Positions 53,289-63,272 of a stretch of DNA of 64,000 nt are shown piece by piece (within the stretch, counting starts at the first letter, position 1; every line of letters starts with the position of its first letter). The position numbers and the translations under genes were made by a program. The notes beneath the pieces were generated by a model. The model worked only from the letters and a program-made list of their open reading frames with translations, was not told the origin of the DNA and ran no database searches. Where the stretch lies: positions 2,232,001-2,296,000 of the forward strand of contig NZ_CP076022.1 in assembly GCF_018622995.1 (NCBI RefSeq), written 5' to 3'. Source of the DNA: Arthrobacter jiangjiafuii (GTDB lineage: Bacteria > Actinomycetota > Actinomycetes > Actinomycetales > Micrococcaceae).

Positions 53289-54398
53289 ATGCTCAGGACC
53301 ACTGCCGCACTGCCCGCCGATAACGGGAGCGTTCCCACCGCGCTTGTCGCCGGAGCCACGGGAATCGCCGGCGCCGCACTCGTTGACCTGCTGGCCGGGC
53401 AGGGGTGGACCGTGCTGGCGCTGTCCCGGAAGGCAGCCGGCGATGTGCAGGACCGCCCGGGCGTTACCGCCATTGCAGCGGACCTGACCTCGCCGGAGAG
53501 CCTCGCCGCGGCCCTGGGACAGACTGCTCCCACCCACGTCTTCTTCACGTCATGGTCCCGGCAGGAGACGGAGGCGGAGAATATCTCCGTTAATGCAGCG
53601 ATGGTCCGGAACCTGCTCACGGCACTGGAACATGCGCCGCTGGAACACGTCGCGCTGATGACCGGACTCAAGCACTACATGGGCCCCTTCGAGGCCTACG
53701 GCGAGGGGCAGATGCCCGATACCCCGTTCTCCGAAGAAGAACCCCGGCTGCCGGTGGACAACTTCTACTACGCGCAGGAGGACGTGCTGATGGAGGCTGC
53801 CGCGCGCCAGGGCTTCGCGTGGTCGGTGCACCGCGCGCATACCGTAATCGGATTCGCCGTCGGCAATGCCATGAACATGGGCCAGACGCTGGCGGCGCAG
53901 GCGACTCTGTGCCGGGAGCTGGGACTGCCGTTCGTCTTTCCCGGTTCGGAAACCCAGTGGAATTCCGTCACCGATATGACCGACGCCGGGCTGCTCGCCG
54001 AGCACATGCTCTGGGCAGCCACCGATGAGCACACCGCCAACGAGGCCTTCAACGTGGTCAACGGCGACGTGTTCCGCTGGCGCTCCCTGTGGCCGCGGCT
54101 GGCTGCCTTCTTCGGCGTCGACCCGGAGGGCTTCGCCACCGCTCCCCGCCCGTTGGAAATGCAGATGGCGGGCATGTCCGACGCGTGGAACAAACTGGCA
54201 GTGCGGGACTCCCTCGCCGAGCCCGACCTGGGACGGCTGGCCACCTGGTGGCATACGGATGCCGACCTGGGCCGCAAGATGGAGGTGCTCACCGACATGA
54301 GCAAGAGCCGGCTCGCCGGGTTCACCGGATACCGCCGTACAGAGGATGCCTTCATTGCCCTCTTCGAACGCCTGCAGGCCGAGCGCCTGATTCCGTAG
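53289..54398 (+). CDS. PRISE-type SDR (progesterone 5-beta-reductase-like)
   Basis: A 369-residue extended SDR. The nucleotide motif is VAGATGIAGAAL; then HVFFTSWSRQETEAENISVN, GLKHYMGPFEAYG (the PRISE active-site Lys motif) and DNFYYAQEDVL with the catalytic tyrosine. The family reduces activated enones such as iridoid precursors. ATG 53289 has CAGGAG 6-11 nt upstream; the frame extends to 53208 without a better start. A NADPH enone reductase or epimerase role is expected, substrate open. Confidence 0.85.
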   Translation: MLRTTAALPADNGSVPTALVAGATGIAGAALVDLLAGQGWTVLALSRKAAGDVQDRPGVTAIAADLTSPESLAAALGQTAPTHVFFTSWSRQETEAENISVNAAMVRNLLTALEHAPLEHVALMTGLKHYMGPFEAYGEGQMPDTPFSEEEPRLPVDNFYYAQEDVLMEAAARQGFAWSVHRAHTVIGFAVGNAMNMGQTLAAQATLCRELGLPFVFPGSETQWNSVTDMTDAGLLAEHMLWAATDEHTANEAFNVVNGDVFRWRSLWPRLAAFFGVDPEGFATAPRPLEMQMAGMSDAWNKLAVRDSLAEPDLGRLATWWHTDADLGRKMEVLTDMSKSRLAGFTGYRRTEDAFIALFERLQAERLIP

Positions 54399-54429
54399 GC
54401 ACCTGCGGTAGACACCTGATTCATCGCAA

Positions 54430-54462
54430 AGGAGGCCGGCACCCGTGGGGTGCCGGCCTCCT
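54430..54462. terminator. Bidirectional terminator between convergent genes
   Basis: AGGAGGCCGGCACCC / GGGTGCCGGCCTCCT, perfect 15-bp arms with a tight 3-nt loop, between the PRISE gene and ndk. On the minus strand TTT follows; weak T-run both ways. Confidence 0.8.
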
Positions 54463-54498
54463 CTGTGAACTACCGGGAACTACGTCCCGGATTCGGGA

Positions 54499-54918
54499 TT
54501 ACTTACCGAACCAGATGCCGATTTCACGGGCAGCGGACTCGGGGGAATCCGAACCGTGGACCAGGTTCTGCTGCACGGCCGTTCCCCAGTCACGGCCGAA
54601 GTCGCCGCGGATGGTGCCCGGGGCCGCCGTCGTCGGGTCGGTGGTGCCGGCCAGGGACCGGAAGCCTTCGATGACGCGTTCGCCTTCGAAGACCGCTGCC
54701 ACGATCGGGCCGCTGAGCATGAATTCCACCAGCGGCTCGTAGAACGGCTTGCCCTCGTGCTCGGCGTAGTGCTCTTCGAGGATCGCGCGGGTGGCGTCGA
54801 CCTTCTTCAACTCGGCCATCGTGTAGCCCTTGGCCTCAATGCGCGCCAGAATCGCGCCGGAGAGTTTCCGCTCGACGCCGTCGGGTTTGATCAGTACTAG
54901 TGTGCGCTCGGTGCTCAC
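54499..54918 (-). CDS. ndk: Nucleoside diphosphate kinase
   Basis: A 139-residue NDK: ERTLVLIKPDGVERKLSGAILARIEAKG, then GPIVAAVFEGERVIEGFRSLAGTTDP and the catalytic histidine in QNLVHGSDSPESAAREI. It balances NTP pools. GTG 54918 has AAGGAG 8 nt upstream; the frame extends to 55044 but that part is not NDK-like. Last gene of ileS-folC-DUF4233-ndk. Confidence 0.97.
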   Translation of the reverse strand: MSTERTLVLIKPDGVERKLSGAILARIEAKGYTMAELKKVDATRAILEEHYAEHEGKPFYEPLVEFMLSGPIVAAVFEGERVIEGFRSLAGTTDPTTAAPGTIRGDFGRDWGTAVQQNLVHGSDSPESAAREIGIWFGK

Positions 54919-54958
54919 GGTAAATCTCCTTGCGAAGTTGCGGTTTTCTGGTCTAAGC

Positions 54959-55426
54959 CTAGCTTCCCCCGGCGGGGGCGCTGCCGTCCCCGGCGGCTTC
55001 GGGATGGGCTTTATCAAATTCCACCTGTTCGCGGTCCCGCTCACGGTTCTCCCGGTCCAGCCGCATCCCGGTCTTCAGCCCGTACCACCAGGTGGCGGCA
55101 AAGATTGCTCCGACCAGGAACATCTCCGGCTGCAGGAAGCCGGTGGCGATGATGACCAGCTGCAGGATCCAGCCGATGATCGGGCCGGCCGGCTTGGACA
55201 GTACGGCGCAGGTGCCGATCAGCGCGGCAAAGAGCGCCAGTCCGCAGCCGAAGATCAGGACCGGGGAGATGACATCGCGCTGCAGGCCGAAAACGGCCAG
55301 CGTTGCGAAGAGCACCAGGAAGGCTTCGAGCACCAGCATGGTCGAGGCGAACATGATGCGGATGGAACGCCGCTTCTTGGGCATGCCCGGGCGCCATTCG
55401 CGCTGGGCCTTGGTCATTTTGGCCAT
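54959..55426 (-). CDS. DUF4233 membrane protein
   Basis: A 155-residue protein: basic start (MPKKRRSIRIMFAS), about four hydrophobic segments (STMLVLEAFLVLFATLAVF, VLIFGCGLALFAALIGTCAV, GPIIGWILQLVIIATGF, MFLVGAIFAATWWYGLKTG) and a charged cytoplasmic tail. DUF4233 is regularly found between folC and ndk in actinobacteria, as here. Function unknown. Confidence 0.88.
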   Translation of the reverse strand: MAKMTKAQREWRPGMPKKRRSIRIMFASTMLVLEAFLVLFATLAVFGLQRDVISPVLIFGCGLALFAALIGTCAVLSKPAGPIIGWILQLVIIATGFLQPEMFLVGAIFAATWWYGLKTGMRLDRENRERDREQVEFDKAHPEAAGDGSAPAGGS

Positions 55427-55431
55427 GTCGC

Positions 55432-56811
55432 TTACTTTCCGAGAAGGGTGCGCGCTTCAGCCACCACGGTAATGGAGCCGATGATGAGCACGCCGCCAGC
55501 CAGGTCGTTGTTTTCCTCAGCCTTGGCCACGGCCCATTCGATGGCGTTGTCCAGGCCGGGCTCCACCTGCAGGTCTTCGTCGGCAAACCCGGCGTCGATG
55601 GCGTCCTGTACGAGTTCATCGGCAGGGACGGCCCGCGGCGAGCTGGACTGCGTCAGGCAGAGCCCCGCGATCTGGTCGCCGAGCGTCTCACGCAGTTCAG
55701 TCAGGATTCCCACCGCGTCCTTCTCGGCCAGGATCCCGACCACCACGGCCAGGGAGGTGAAGTTGAATGCCTCCAGCACGGCCTCGGCTGACGCCTTGGC
55801 GCCGGCCGGATTGTGGGCGGCGTCCACCACGATGGTGGGGGCGGTGCGCACCACCTCGAGGCGTCCGGGCGAGGTGACGGTGGAGAAGCCGGTGCGCAGC
55901 AGTTCCGTATCCAGTTCCTTGGTGCCGCCCCCGATGAAGGCTTCCAGGGCAGCGACGGCGACGGCGGCGTTTTCCGCCTGGTGCTTGCCGTGCAGCGGCA
56001 GCAGCAGGTCCTCGTAACGGCCGGCCAGGCCGGCGATGGTGAGCATCTGCCCGCCCACTGCCATGACCCGGGATTCGACGCCGAACTCCACTCCTTCGAA
56101 GCGGTAGGGAACCCCCACTTCGCGGGCCTTTTCCAGCAGCACCTGCGCCGCTTCCATGGGCTGGGCGGCGCTGACCAGGAAACCGTGTTCCTTGATGATC
56201 CCGGCCTTTTCCACCGCGATGTCGGCGACGTCGTCGCCCAGCAGCTCGGTGTGGTCCAGGGAGATGGGCGTGATCACCGAAACCGACCCATCGCCGACGT
56301 TGGTGGCGTCGGTGATGCCGCCCAGGCCCACCTCGATGACCGCCACGTCCACGGGTTCATCCGCAAAGACGGCGAATGCCAGGATGGTCACGGCCTCGAA
56401 GTAGGTCAGCCGCGGTTCGCCGGCGGCAGTCAGTTCGCCGTCGACAATGTCCAGGTACGGGTGGATCTCGTCCCAGATCCGCACGAACGTTTCATCGGAA
56501 ACGGGTTCGCCGTCGATGCTGATCCGCTCGGTGACCTTGCTCAGGTGCGGGCTGGTGTACCGCCCGGTGCGCAGGCCGTAGGCCCGGAGCCCGGCTTCGA
56601 TCATCCGGGCCGTGGAGGTCTTGCCGTTGGTGCCGGTGATGTGGATGATCGGGAACGCCTTGTTCGGCTCCCCGAGCACCTCCATGGCCCGGAACAGCGG
56701 TGCCATCCGCGGTTCCATCTTGTTTTCGGGGGCGCGGCTGAGGAGCTCGGCGTACACGCTCTCCACGGAGAACCCGTCGATCGATCCGGAAGGTCCGTCG
56801 GAAATACTCAT
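55432..56811 (-). CDS. folC: Folylpolyglutamate synthase / dihydrofolate synthase
   Basis: A 459-residue Mur-ligase-like enzyme: the P-loop IIHITGTNGKTSTARMIEAGL, then SPHLSKVTERISIDGEPVSDE, VIEVGLGGITDATN, PISLDHTELLGDDVADIAVEKAGI and the C-terminal VDAAHNPAGAKASAEAVLE. It joins glutamate to dihydropteroate or folates. The ileS stop and folC start share a base (TAATG, minus strand). Confidence 0.95.
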   Translation of the reverse strand: MSISDGPSGSIDGFSVESVYAELLSRAPENKMEPRMAPLFRAMEVLGEPNKAFPIIHITGTNGKTSTARMIEAGLRAYGLRTGRYTSPHLSKVTERISIDGEPVSDETFVRIWDEIHPYLDIVDGELTAAGEPRLTYFEAVTILAFAVFADEPVDVAVIEVGLGGITDATNVGDGSVSVITPISLDHTELLGDDVADIAVEKAGIIKEHGFLVSAAQPMEAAQVLLEKAREVGVPYRFEGVEFGVESRVMAVGGQMLTIAGLAGRYEDLLLPLHGKHQAENAAVAVAALEAFIGGGTKELDTELLRTGFSTVTSPGRLEVVRTAPTIVVDAAHNPAGAKASAEAVLEAFNFTSLAVVVGILAEKDAVGILTELRETLGDQIAGLCLTQSSSPRAVPADELVQDAIDAGFADEDLQVEPGLDNAIEWAVAKAEENNDLAGGVLIIGSITVVAEARTLLGK

Positions 56812-59800
56812 TAGATTTTCTCCACAGTGACGGTGAATTCTTCATCGTCGTCGGCAAGGGTAACTGCCGTGAGAACCAGCTCGTCGGTCAGGGTTTCGGA
56901 TTTGATCAGCTGGGCATTCGCCTCGAGGGCGGCAACGGACGACGCCGATGTCCGCACCTCGGCGCGGATGTGGTCGCTGATGTGCAGGTCCGCGTCACGG
57001 CGGGCCTGCTGGATGGCGCGGATGCCGTCGCGGGCTGTGCCCTCGGCGGCCAGTTCCGGGGTGACTTCGGTGTTCAGGACCAGGAAGCCGCCGCCGGGCA
57101 GTACGGAGACCGCCTTGGCGGATTCGCCGTCGCCGGTTTCCACCACTGTTTCCAGGGTGTATTCCTGCGGCTGCAGTTCCAGTCCACCCGCTGTGACGGT
57201 GCCGGCGTCGTCCACCGACCAGTCCCCTGATTTGGAGGCCTTGATGGCCGTCTGGACGTTCTTGCCCAGCCGCGGACCGGCGGCCCGGGCGTTGACGACG
57301 AGCTTCTGCGTGATGCCGAACTCGGCCGGATCGGCAGCGGCGGCGTCCATCAGCCGCACGGACTTCAGGTTCAGTTCATCGGCGATGATCGCCGCGAACT
57401 GGCCGGCCAGCGCCTCGGCGTCGGGGGCGACGACTGTCATTTCGGACAGCGGCAGGCGCACCCGCAGGTTCGCGGCCTTGCGCAGCGAGGAGCCCACCGA
57501 GGCGATCCGGCGGGTGCGGTCCATGCGGTCCACCAGGGCCTCGTCCTGCGGGAACAGATCGGCGTCCGGCCAATCGGTCAGGTGCACCGACCGTCCGCCG
57601 GTGAGGCCGCGCCAGATCTCTTCCGAGATCAGCGGCAGCAGCGGGGCGGCGACCCGGCAGACCGTTTCCAGGCAGGTGTAGAGCACGTCGAAGGCCTGGG
57701 CGTCTTCGTCGAAGAACCGGTTGCGGCTGCGGCGGATGTACCAGTTGGTCAGCGTGTCCATGTACTGGCGCAGCGTTTCGCAGGCCTCGGAGACGTCGTA
57801 GCTGTCGAGCTGTCCGGTCATGGTGCGCACCAGGTCGCCGGTGGCGGCGAGCATGTAGTTGTCCAGCGGTTCGCTGGACTCATAGCGGGCCTTGGCCTCA
57901 TAGCCGTTTCCGTTGTCCGCGGCGTTGGTGTAGAGCGTGAAGAAGTGCCACACGTTCCACAGCGGCAGGATGACCTGGCGGACTGCCTCGCGGATGCCCT
58001 GTTCGGTGACAACAAGGTTGCCGCCGCGCAGGATCGGCGAGGACATCAGGAACCAGCGCATGGCGTCGGAGCCGTCGCGGTCCAGGACCTCGGAGACGTC
58101 CGGGTAGTTGCGCAGGGACTTGGACATTTTCTGCCCGTCCGAGCCCAGCACGATGCCGTGGCTGATCACGTTGCGGAACGCCGGACGGTCAAACAGTGCC
58201 GTGGCCAGGACGTGCAGGGTGTAGAACCAGCCGCGGGTCTGGCCGATGTACTCGACGATGAAGTCGCCCGGGTTGTGGTTCTCGAACCACTCGGCGTTTT
58301 CGTGCGGGTAATGCACCTGGGCGTACGGCATGGAACCGGAGTCGAACCAGACGTCCAGCACGTCCTCCACGCGGCGCATGGTGGACTGGCCCTCTTCCGG
58401 GGTGCGGGGGTCATCCGGGTTCGGGCGGGTCAACTCGTCGATGAACGGGCGGTGCAGGTCGGGCTCGCCGGCCTTGTTCACCGGCAGGCGGCCGAAGTCG
58501 GCCTTCAGCTCCGCGAGCGAACCGTACACGTCGGTGCGCGGGTAGTTGGGGTCGTCGGAGACCCAGACCGGGATGGGGCTGCCCCAGTAACGGTTGCGGC
58601 TGATGGACCAGTCGCGCGCGTTTTCGATCCACTTGCCGAACTGGCCGTCCTTGACGTTCTCCGGGATCCAGTTGATCTGCTGGTTCAGCTCCACCATGCG
58701 GTCCTTGACCTTGGTGACCTCGACGAACCAGGAGGAGACCGCCTTGTAGATCAGCGGGTTGCGGCAGCGCCAGCAGTGCGGGTAGCTGTGCTCGTAGCTG
58801 GCCTGGCGCAGCAGGCGGCCGTCGGCGCGCAGCACCTTGGTGATCGCCTTGTTCGCGTCGAAGACCTGCTGCCCGGCAATGTCGGCCAGGGGGCCGTCGC
58901 CAAACATGGGCAGGAACTTGCCACCCTCGTCCACGGAGAGGATCACCGGGATGCCATTGGCTTCACAGATCTTCTGGTCGTCCTCACCGTAGGCGGGAGC
59001 CTGGTGGACGATGCCGGTGCCGTCGGTCGTGGTGACGTAGTCGGCGGTGACGATCTGCCAGGCGTTGGCCGTGCCCCACTTCTCGGTGTCGGTGTAGTAG
59101 TCCCACAGCGGCGCGTAGCGCAGTCCGGCGAGGTCCTTGCCCAGGTGCACGGCGGTGACGGCCGCACGGGCGGCGTCGGCGTCGTCGTACCCCAGGTCCT
59201 TGGCGTAGGCACCCACCAGGTCTTCGGCGAGCAGGTAGCGGGCGGCCGGATCGTCCTGCGGGGTGCCGTTGGGGCCGGCGGGCACCACGGCGTAGCGGAC
59301 GGAGGGCCCGACGGCGAGAGCCATGTTGGTGGGCAGGGTCCAGGGCGTGGTGGTCCAGGCGATGGCGAGAACGCCCTCGAGCTCGGCGGAAAGCACGTTG
59401 TCGCCGGCGGTGATCGGGAAGGTCACCGTGACGGTCTGGTCCTGGCGGTCCTTGTAGACGTCGTCGTCCATGCGCAGTTCATGGTTGGACAGCGGCGTCT
59501 CGTCCTTCCAGCAGTACGGAAGCACGCGGAAGCCGCTGTACGTCAGGCCCTTTTCGTGCAGGGTCTTGAAGGCCCAGATGACCGATTCCATGTAGTCGAC
59601 GTTGAGTGTCTTGTAGTCGTTCTCGAAGTCCACCCAGCGGGCCTGGCGCGTGACGTAATCCCGCCACTCGCCGGCGTATTCCATGACCGAGGCGCGGCAG
59701 GCGTCGTTGAACTTGTCGATGCCCATCTTCTCGATCTGGACCTTGTCGGACATGCCCAGCTGCTTCATGGCCTCAAGTTCGGCGGGCAGGCCGTGCGTGT

Positions 59801-60119
59801 CCCAGCCGAAACGGCGCTCGACGCGGCGGCCGCGCTGGGTCTGGTAGCGGGCCACCAGATCCTTGGCATAGCCGGTGAGGAGGTGCCCGTAATGCGGCAG
59901 GCCGTTGGCGAAGGGAGGGCCGTCGTAGAAGACAAATTCGTTGGCGCCGTCTTTGCCGGCAGGCCGTGCGTCAATCGAGGCCTGGAAGGTGCCGTCCTTG
60001 TCCCAGTACTTCAGAACGCGTTCTTCGAGTTCCGGAAACCGGGGGGAAGACGGGGCGGCATTTTCTGCCGGGGCGGCGGCCGTAGTGGCCTTGGGGTAGA
60101 TAGAGGGCATATTCGTCAT
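56811..60119 (-). CDS. ileS: Isoleucine--tRNA ligase
   Basis: A 1102-residue class I synthetase: HIGH-type motif [16 protein letters not shown], editing-domain blocks [21 protein letters not shown], and KMSKS in [15 protein letters not shown], followed by the anticodon-binding part. The length and lack of a C-terminal Cys4 zinc finger resemble the long, eukaryote-like IleS type. ATG 60119 is preferred; a second ATG three codons later is possible. A T-box leader directly upstream controls it. First gene of the ileS-folC-DUF4233-ndk operon. Confidence 0.96.
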   Translation of the reverse strand: MTNMPSIYPKATTAAAPAENAAPSSPRFPELEERVLKYWDKDGTFQASIDARPAGKDGANEFVFYDGPPFANGLPHYGHLLTGYAKDLVARYQTQRGRRVERRFGWDTHGLPAELEAMKQLGMSDKVQIEKMGIDKFNDACRASVMEYAGEWRDYVTRQARWVDFENDYKTLNVDYMESVIWAFKTLHEKGLTYSGFRVLPYCWKDETPLSNHELRMDDDVYKDRQDQTVTVTFPITAGDNVLSAELEGVLAIAWTTTPWTLPTNMALAVGPSVRYAVVPAGPNGTPQDDPAARYLLAEDLVGAYAKDLGYDDADAARAAVTAVHLGKDLAGLRYAPLWDYYTDTEKWGTANAWQIVTADYVTTTDGTGIVHQAPAYGEDDQKICEANGIPVILSVDEGGKFLPMFGDGPLADIAGQQVFDANKAITKVLRADGRLLRQASYEHSYPHCWRCRNPLIYKAVSSWFVEVTKVKDRMVELNQQINWIPENVKDGQFGKWIENARDWSISRNRYWGSPIPVWVSDDPNYPRTDVYGSLAELKADFGRLPVNKAGEPDLHRPFIDELTRPNPDDPRTPEEGQSTMRRVEDVLDVWFDSGSMPYAQVHYPHENAEWFENHNPGDFIVEYIGQTRGWFYTLHVLATALFDRPAFRNVISHGIVLGSDGQKMSKSLRNYPDVSEVLDRDGSDAMRWFLMSSPILRGGNLVVTEQGIREAVRQVILPLWNVWHFFTLYTNAADNGNGYEAKARYESSEPLDNYMLAATGDLVRTMTGQLDSYDVSEACETLRQYMDTLTNWYIRRSRNRFFDEDAQAFDVLYTCLETVCRVAAPLLPLISEEIWRGLTGGRSVHLTDWPDADLFPQDEALVDRMDRTRRIASVGSSLRKAANLRVRLPLSEMTVVAPDAEALAGQFAAIIADELNLKSVRLMDAAAADPAEFGITQKLVVNARAAGPRLGKNVQTAIKASKSGDWSVDDAGTVTAGGLELQPQEYTLETVVETGDGESAKAVSVLPGGGFLVLNTEVTPELAAEGTARDGIRAIQQARRDADLHISDHIRAEVRTSASSVAALEANAQLIKSETLTDELVLTAVTLADDDEEFTVTVEKI

Positions 60120-60129
60120 CCTGACAGCG

Positions 60130-60410
60130 GCAAGTAGTTCTGGTGAATTACAGGATGCGAGGGCGGAATCCCTGCCGGCCGAAGGCCTGCGGTGATCCGC
60201 GGTACCACCTCGCTTGCCGCCTTCGTCGTCGCCGCCCTGCCGTGCATCCAATGCACCGCACTGCGCCACCGAGTCCGGCTGCCGCTCGTTGACTGCTGTG
60301 ACGGGCTTACCCGTCCGGTTCTACTGGGCCCTGGGAAACGACAATCCCTGGGCTGTTCTTCCGGAAGCTCACCGGTGATGGCCGGGTCAAAGCTGCTCCC
60401 GCCAGTTTAG
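60130..60410 (-). promoter_or_regulatory. T-box riboswitch, isoleucine type
   Basis: Minus-strand leader. The T-box core is GAGGTGGTACCGCGG (within 60197-60211), which pairs its UGGU with uncharged tRNA. Stem I contains a specifier codon ATC (60377-60379) in the context GCCATCACCGG, matching tRNA-Ile(GAU). No T-run terminator follows; the sequence after the T-box can pair near the ileS start, so control is probably at translation, as in other actinobacterial ileS leaders. Confidence 0.88.
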
Positions 60411-60513
60411 GCCACGGTTTCAGCGATGTCGAAGTTCCGGAAGACACCGTCGATAACTATGGAAATATGTAACAACCTAGACAGCTCGTACGTATTCCCG
60501 TACCGTCGGCGGC

Positions 60514-61035
60514 ATGAAGGAAACACACCCGCTGGAAGAAAAGATTGACCGGATCCTCGAACTCCTGGATCGCCTGCCGGTTCCGGACGCCGAGGCCCCG
60601 GCCGCACCCGAAGGGTCGGCCCGCACCTCGGCCAAATTCTGGGCCTTGGAAGGCCTGCGGGCGCAGCTCGTTGATGATTCCGGCGAGGTCATGCTCGTCG
60701 GTGCTGTGGCACTGCCGACCGGGGAAACCTATGACTGGCAGCAGTCCGCATCAACAGCAGCCCTGGTTGACGCTGACTGGCCCGAGCTGGCCGACACCAT
60801 CAACGCGCTGGGGCATCCGGTACGGCTTGCCATCGTCCAGGCCGTCGTCCGCGGGTCCGGATCCACCGCCGAACTGGCGGACCTGCCCGGGCTGGGCACC
60901 ACCGGACAGCTCCACCACCACCTGCGCCTGCTACTGGCGGCCGGATGGCTGCAGAGTGCCGGCCGGGGCCGGTATGAGGTACCTGCCGCCCGGGTCGTTC
61001 CCTTGCTCATCACGCTTGCGGCGGCCGCCCGATGA
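60514..61035 (+). CDS. ArsR-like helix-turn-helix regulator
   Basis: A 173-residue protein: a charged N-terminal helix (HPLEEKIDRILELLDRL), a middle segment GEVMLVGAVALPTGETYDWQQ, and a winged helix ADTINALGHPVRLAIVQAVVRGSGSTAELADLPGLGTTGQLHHHLRLLLAAGWLQSAGRGRYEV at the C-terminus. No ArsR metal-binding Cys motif is present. ATG 60514. It overlaps the M23 gene by ATGA and probably controls it. A short inverted repeat, GTACG-N6-CGTAC (60488-60503), lies just upstream and could be its site. Confidence 0.78.
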   Translation: MKETHPLEEKIDRILELLDRLPVPDAEAPAAPEGSARTSAKFWALEGLRAQLVDDSGEVMLVGAVALPTGETYDWQQSASTAALVDADWPELADTINALGHPVRLAIVQAVVRGSGSTAELADLPGLGTTGQLHHHLRLLLAAGWLQSAGRGRYEVPAARVVPLLITLAAAAR

Positions 61036-61898
61036 CCGCCGTCCAGACACGGCTTGGCCAGCACCGGATCGGGGCCGCGGGCCCTGCGGCGAGGACTGCG
61101 GCCCTGCTTCGCTGGCCGGTTACGGCAGCGACCATGGTCCTTGCCGTGGCAGCCCTGACCTGGCAGGTACTGCCGGAGATGTCACCGGCCCTGGATCGTG
61201 CCGGCGCCCTGGCCTCGTTCCTGGTTCTTCTGCTGACCATCCTGATGCTCGTTCTCCAGCGCACCCTGCGTGGGCGGAAGCGGCCGCCGGTCGTCATGGA
61301 GCCGCCGGTTTCCGGCTCCTGGACGGCGGTCAGCTCCCCGAGCAGCTCGGTCCCGAGCCATGGGACACATATCTTCGGGCAGACCTGGGCCATCGACCTG
61401 CTCGTCACCGGCCCGGAACCCCGCCCGTTTCCCCTGACCGGGGGCTTCCGGCCGGCCTCGTCCTTTCCGGCCTTCGGGCTCCCCGTCACCGCGGGAACCC
61501 GCGGCACCGTGGTCTCCGTCAGGGACACTGCGCCCGACCACCGCAGCAGGAACTCCTGGAGTGCCCTGCCCGTCCTTTTCCTCGAGAGCCTGGTGCGCGG
61601 CATCCCCGGTTCGCGGCACGTCTTCGGGAACCTCATCGTCATTGCCACCGACGACGGCGGCTACCTCGCCTACGCCCACCTGAAGCAGGGCAGTGCGCGG
61701 GTCCGGCCCGGCGACCGGGTCGGCCCGGAGACGCTCATTGCGCGGTGCGGCAACAGCGGATCCTCCTCCGAGCCGCACCTGCACCTGCAGGCCATGGACC
61801 GGCCCCGCCCCACGTTCGCCCTCGGTCTCCCGCTCGCTTTCCACCGCGGCGGCGAGCCGGTGGCACTGCCGGCCAGGGGCGGGGTCCTTGAACCCTGA
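61032..61898 (+). CDS. M23 family metallopeptidase, membrane-anchored
   Basis: A 288-residue protein with two N-terminal hydrophobic segments (about 30-47 and 58-76) and a LytM/M23 domain. The first metal ligands are His113 and Asp122 (GTHIFGQTWAIDLL). Then come GTRGTVVSVRD, GNLIVIATDDGGYLAYAHLKQGS, VRPGDRVGPETLIARCGNSGSSSEPHLHLQ with the HxH ligands. It would cut peptidoglycan peptides. Coupled to the ArsR-like gene by an ATGA overlap, an arrangement seen in other actinobacteria and Bacilli. It could also be a regulator without activity, but all ligands look present. Confidence 0.82.
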   Translation: MTAVQTRLGQHRIGAAGPAARTAALLRWPVTAATMVLAVAALTWQVLPEMSPALDRAGALASFLVLLLTILMLVLQRTLRGRKRPPVVMEPPVSGSWTAVSSPSSSVPSHGTHIFGQTWAIDLLVTGPEPRPFPLTGGFRPASSFPAFGLPVTAGTRGTVVSVRDTAPDHRSRNSWSALPVLFLESLVRGIPGSRHVFGNLIVIATDDGGYLAYAHLKQGSARVRPGDRVGPETLIARCGNSGSSSEPHLHLQAMDRPRPTFALGLPLAFHRGGEPVALPARGGVLEP

Positions 61899-61919
61899 CC
61901 CGTTCCAGCCCGGGCAGTC

Positions 61920-62714
61920 CTAGCCCAGCGGCCGGCGGATGACCTTGTGGGTGGCGGCCTGCGCCACGGGCCGCAGGACTACCCGGTCCAGGTTCACGTG
62001 GTGCGGAAGATTCAGGGAATAGGCCATGACATCGGCGACGTCTTCAGCAGTCAGCGGCTGTTCCACTCCGGCGTACACCTTTTCCGCGGCGTCCTTGTCG
62101 CCGAGCCGGTTCAGGGAGAACTCCTCGGTTTTGACCATGCCCGGAAGGATCTCGATGACACGCACGTTGTTTTCCGCTTCCTCCAGGCGCAGGGTTCCGG
62201 CGAGCGCCTGCTCCGCTGCCTTGGCGGCACAGTAGCCGGCGCCCCCTTCATAGGGCGCAAGCGCCGCCGTCGAGGTGAGCATCAGGATGGAGCCGCGGCC
62301 GGAATCCCGCAGGGCCGGGAGGAAGGCCTGGGTGACCCGCAAGGCCCCCAGAACGTTGACGTCGTACATCGCTTCCCAGTCGCTGAGCTTGCCGTCGCCC
62401 ACGGAGTCCACGCCCCACGCGCCGCCGGCGTTGTTGACCAGGGCGTCCACTCCCCCGGTCGCCAGCACTTCGGCAGCCATCCGCTCCACCGAGCCGCCGT
62501 CGGTGACATCCGCAGTGACGGGCTGGGCGCCGGTTTCAGCGGCGAGCGCCTGGAGCCTACCCCCCCGGCGGGCGACGGCGACGACGTCCCAGCCTGAGGC
62601 CCGCAGGGCGCGGACGGTTGCCGCTCCGATTCCGGAACTGGCCCCGGTAACCACCGCGCGCTTGGGCCGGGTTGCTGAGCTGGACAGGGATTCTGAAGGC
62701 ACAGGAGAAGTCAT
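61920..62714 (-). CDS. SDR family NAD(P)-dependent oxidoreductase
   Basis: A 264-residue classical SDR: TGASSGIG (23-30), ARRGGRL (NADPH-type Arg pair), DVTDGG, NNAGGAWG, LTSTAALAPYEGGAGYCAAKAAE with the Ser-Tyr-Lys triad, then EILPGMVKTEEFSLNRL. It resembles YdfG/serine-3-dehydrogenase-like enzymes. ATG 62714. Substrate unknown. Confidence 0.9.
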   Translation of the reverse strand: MTSPVPSESLSSSATRPKRAVVTGASSGIGAATVRALRASGWDVVAVARRGGRLQALAAETGAQPVTADVTDGGSVERMAAEVLATGGVDALVNNAGGAWGVDSVGDGKLSDWEAMYDVNVLGALRVTQAFLPALRDSGRGSILMLTSTAALAPYEGGAGYCAAKAAEQALAGTLRLEEAENNVRVIEILPGMVKTEEFSLNRLGDKDAAEKVYAGVEQPLTAEDVADVMAYSLNLPHHVNLDRVVLRPVAQAATHKVIRRPLG

Positions 62715-62792
62715 GGAGTCACTGTAGCCACAGGCGTCGGTGCTCCGCAGGCGCGCGTTCCCGTATTACGCCCGTGGACTGGTCCCCTCTCC

Positions 62793-63194
62793 CTACTTCC
62801 CTGTTTCCCTGCCTCCCCGTCTCCTGGCCTCCCGCGCTTTCCCCGCCCTCCCGCCGAACCACGGCCTCGTTCTGGGTGGCGCTGCGGGCTCCGCAGAGCA
62901 GGACGGTGTCCGGCCGGGACGCACAGGCGCGGGAAAGTCCGCAACCTGCGTGTTGCCCTCCAGTTCCTCCCGGTACCGCTGCACGAACTGGTCCCAGCGG
63001 TCCTGGAGGTGGCCATACCATTTCCGCAGGTCGGTACTCGGCGCCAGCTCCTTGAGCCATTCGTCCAGATGCGCCTTTTCCTTTGACACCCCGCGCGGCC
63101 AGAGCCTGTCCACCAGTACCCGGTAGCCGCCGTCGGGCTCCTCATAGATGCGCCGGACGCGGATCCCGCCGTGCTGCCCTTGATCCGATGCCAT
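62793..63194 (-). pseudogene. DUF488 family gene with apparent frameshift
   Basis: The frame starts well (IRVRRIYEEPDGGYRVLVDRLWPRGVSKEKAHLDEWLKELAPSTDLRKWYGH) and follows the YeaO/DUF488 family to about residue 90. The expected C-terminal block (LLYGAR-x-TxxNxAVV type) is found in another frame as DTVLLCGARSATQNEAVV, which continues to a stop near 62719. The switch point lies around 62905-62920, in CGGTGTCCGGCCGGGACG. Either the gene is damaged or the sequence has a one-base error. Without correction the last 40 residues are unlike the family. Confidence 0.75.
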
Positions 63195-63272
63195 CTCCGG
63201 ATGCTACGGCGGCCTGGCGGTGAAGGACAGACAGTGCCGCATGCCATACCCTCCGCGTGAAAGAATGGAGCC

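Noticed and set aside
57582-60137. 851-codon plus-strand open frame
   Set aside because: It lies wholly antisense to ileS, has a composition typical of a mirrored high-GC gene (Val/Gly/His/Arg-rich) and no recognisable domain.
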